Shown here: piece by piece, positions 4,478 through 5,715 of the stretch
How the letters are laid out: every line of letters starts with the position of its first letter
Position numbering within the stretch: the stretch's first letter is position 1
Origin: JBDSTZ01 sp039927975
GTDB lineage: Bacteria > Pseudomonadota > Gammaproteobacteria > Burkholderiales > Burkholderiaceae_D
NCBI GenBank assembly: GCA_039927975.1
Contig: JBDSTZ010000386.1
Span: forward strand, 1 to 5,715
DNA length: 5,715 nucleotides
Reading direction: 5' to 3'
The notes under the pieces: model-generated
The model's database searches: none
Told to the model about the DNA's origin: nothing
What the model saw: the letters and a program-made list of their open reading frames with translations, nothing else
Program-made: the position numbers and the translations under genes

Positions 4478-5715
4478 ATGACGAGCAGCCATTTGCAGAC
4501 GCCCTACGAACTGGGCAACCAAAACCAGACTACCAGCTGGGTTGAATGCATCGCGTTTTACCAGGAGCTGGCGCACCGCTATCCGCAGGTACTCAGGCTG
4601 CATGAGATCGGGCGCTCCGACGCCGGTGTGCCGATCCATGTCGGCGTGGTGAGCGCGGACGGCGTGTTCGAGCGCGAGCGGATCCGGCGCGAGCAGCGTC
4701 CGGTGTTCTTCAATAATAACGGCATTCATCCGGGCGAGCCGGAAGGCATCGACAGCTGCATGGCGCTGGTGCGCGACTTATGCGTCCAGCCGGCGCGCCT
4801 GGCGGCGCTGGGCGGCACGGTGTTCCTGTTCATCCCGATTTATAACGTTGATGGTTGCCTGAACCGGGCCGATACCTCGCGCGTGAATCAGGACGGGCCC
4901 GAGCAGTTCGGCTTTCGGGGCAATAGCCGGCATCTGGACCTGAACCGCGACTTCATCAAGTGCGACAGTTTGAACGCGCGCGTGTTCAATCAGCTGTTCG
5001 CCGACTGGGACCCGGATGTGATGGTCGACACGCATACGTCGAACGGCGCCGACTATCCGTACACGATGACGCTGATTCACACGCAGGCCGACAAGCTTGG
5101 CGGCGCGCTTGGCGCCTTTCTGCGCGAGACCATGCTGCCGCACTTGTTTGCAGACATGGAGGCGCGCGGTTGGCCGACCTGCCCGTATGTGAATCCGGTC
5201 AAGGACAGCCCGGATCATGGCATTGCCGAGTTCCTGGAGACGCCGCGCTTTTCGACCGGGTTCGCGGCGCTGCATCACACCATCGGCTTCATGCCGGAGA
5301 CGCACATGCTGAAACCCTTCGCCGACCGCTATGCGTCGATGCGGGCGGTGGTCGAGAGCGCGCTGGCCTTCACGGTGGCGAACGCGCATCAGATCCAGGC
5401 GCTGCGGCGGGCCGACCGCGCGGCGGGCAGGGTGCGGTGCGCATGGCCGGTGCATTGGGTGATGAACGGGCAGCCGTCGACGTTTCGTTTCAAGGGGTAT
5501 GCGGCCAAGTACTCGGCGAGCAAGCTTGGTAACTACACGCGACTGTCGTATGACCGCAGCGAGGCGTGGGAGCGCGATATCGATTATTACAACCGCTTCG
5601 ACGCCGATGTGGTGGTGCAGGCGCCGCGCGCGTACATCGTGCCGCGCGCCTGGCGCGAAGCGGTCGAGCGGCTGGAATGGAATGGCGTGCGGATGGAGCG
5701 GATCGAGGCTGACCA
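4478..5715 (+). CDS. M14-family zinc carboxypeptidase-like protein, 3' end missing
   Basis: 412 codons are present and the frame is open at the right edge. The protein has M14 (PF00246-like) catalytic features: zinc ligands His84 and Glu87 in IHPGEPEG, third ligand His186 in VDTHTSN, substrate-binding Asn156-Arg157 in HLDLNRDF, and probable catalytic Glu274 in GFMPETHML. The core spans about 25-300. A further region (about 320-412) looks beta-rich and is unrecognised. M14 enzymes remove C-terminal residues from peptides or act as related amidohydrolases; the substrate here is unknown. ATG 4478 is the only standard start, because an in-frame stop (the kinase stop at 4445-4447) lies 30 nt upstream. 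The Shine-Dalgarno is weak (GGGG at 4464-4467). No signal peptide or membrane helix is seen, so a cytoplasmic location is inferred. The 30-nt gap and lack of a terminator suggest possible co-transcription with the sensor operon. Confidence 0.88.
   Translation, partial: MTSSHLQTPYELGNQNQTTSWVECIAFYQELAHRYPQVLRLHEIGRSDAGVPIHVGVVSADGVFERERIRREQRPVFFNNNGIHPGEPEGIDSCMALVRDLCVQPARLAALGGTVFLFIPIYNVDGCLNRADTSRVNQDGPEQFGFRGNSRHLDLNRDFIKCDSLNARVFNQLFADWDPDVMVDTHTSNGADYPYTMTLIHTQADKLGGALGAFLRETMLPHLFADMEARGWPTCPYVNPVKDSPDHGIAEFLETPRFSTGFAALHHTIGFMPETHMLKPFADRYASMRAVVESALAFTVANAHQIQALRRADRAAGRVRCAWPVHWVMNGQPSTFRFKGYAAKYSASKLGNYTRLSYDRSEAWERDIDYYNRFDADVVVQAPRAYIVPRAWREAVERLEWNGVRMERIEAD

Overview
The window is GC-rich with dense, tightly packed genes. 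Its mix of a TonB-dependent receptor, a short Cys-containing TonB protein and a NarL-type two-component operon with an embedded solute-binding protein suggests a Gram-negative betaproteobacterium, probably Oxalobacteraceae (Massilia/Duganella/Janthinobacterium-like). That placement is inferred from protein style; no rRNA or other marker is present.

Layout. Positions 1-333 (minus strand) hold the N-terminus of a TonB-dependent outer-membrane receptor that runs off the left edge. Positions 334-448 are a spacer with a strong intrinsic terminator (377-407) for the next gene. Positions 449-1126 (minus) encode a complete 225-aa TonB-like energy transducer. Positions 1127-1416 are a divergent intergenic region. 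It holds a good sigma70-type promoter for tonB threaded through two tandem palindromes, and a separate perfect 15-bp palindrome ahead of the plus-strand operon. Positions 1417-4447 (plus) encode a response regulator, a secreted ABC-type substrate-binding protein and a membrane histidine kinase. These overlap by 1 and 4 nt and all start with GTG. After 30 nt, a zinc carboxypeptidase of the M14 family (4478-5715, plus) runs off the right edge.

How the genes may work together. TonB transmits inner-membrane proton-motive force to outer-membrane receptors, and the adjacent receptor is the obvious candidate partner. The plus-strand operon looks like a three-component sensor: a periplasmic binding protein presumably reports a ligand to the kinase, which phosphorylates the regulator. 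The regulator may act on the divergent tonB promoter or on its own operon. The M14 peptidase could process a peptide substrate. These links are inferred from gene order. The most distinctive features are the 22-bp-phased tandem palindromes in the tonB promoter and a kinase whose H-box lacks the usual phosphatase glutamine.

No tRNA, rRNA, CRISPR, insertion sequence or phage feature was seen.
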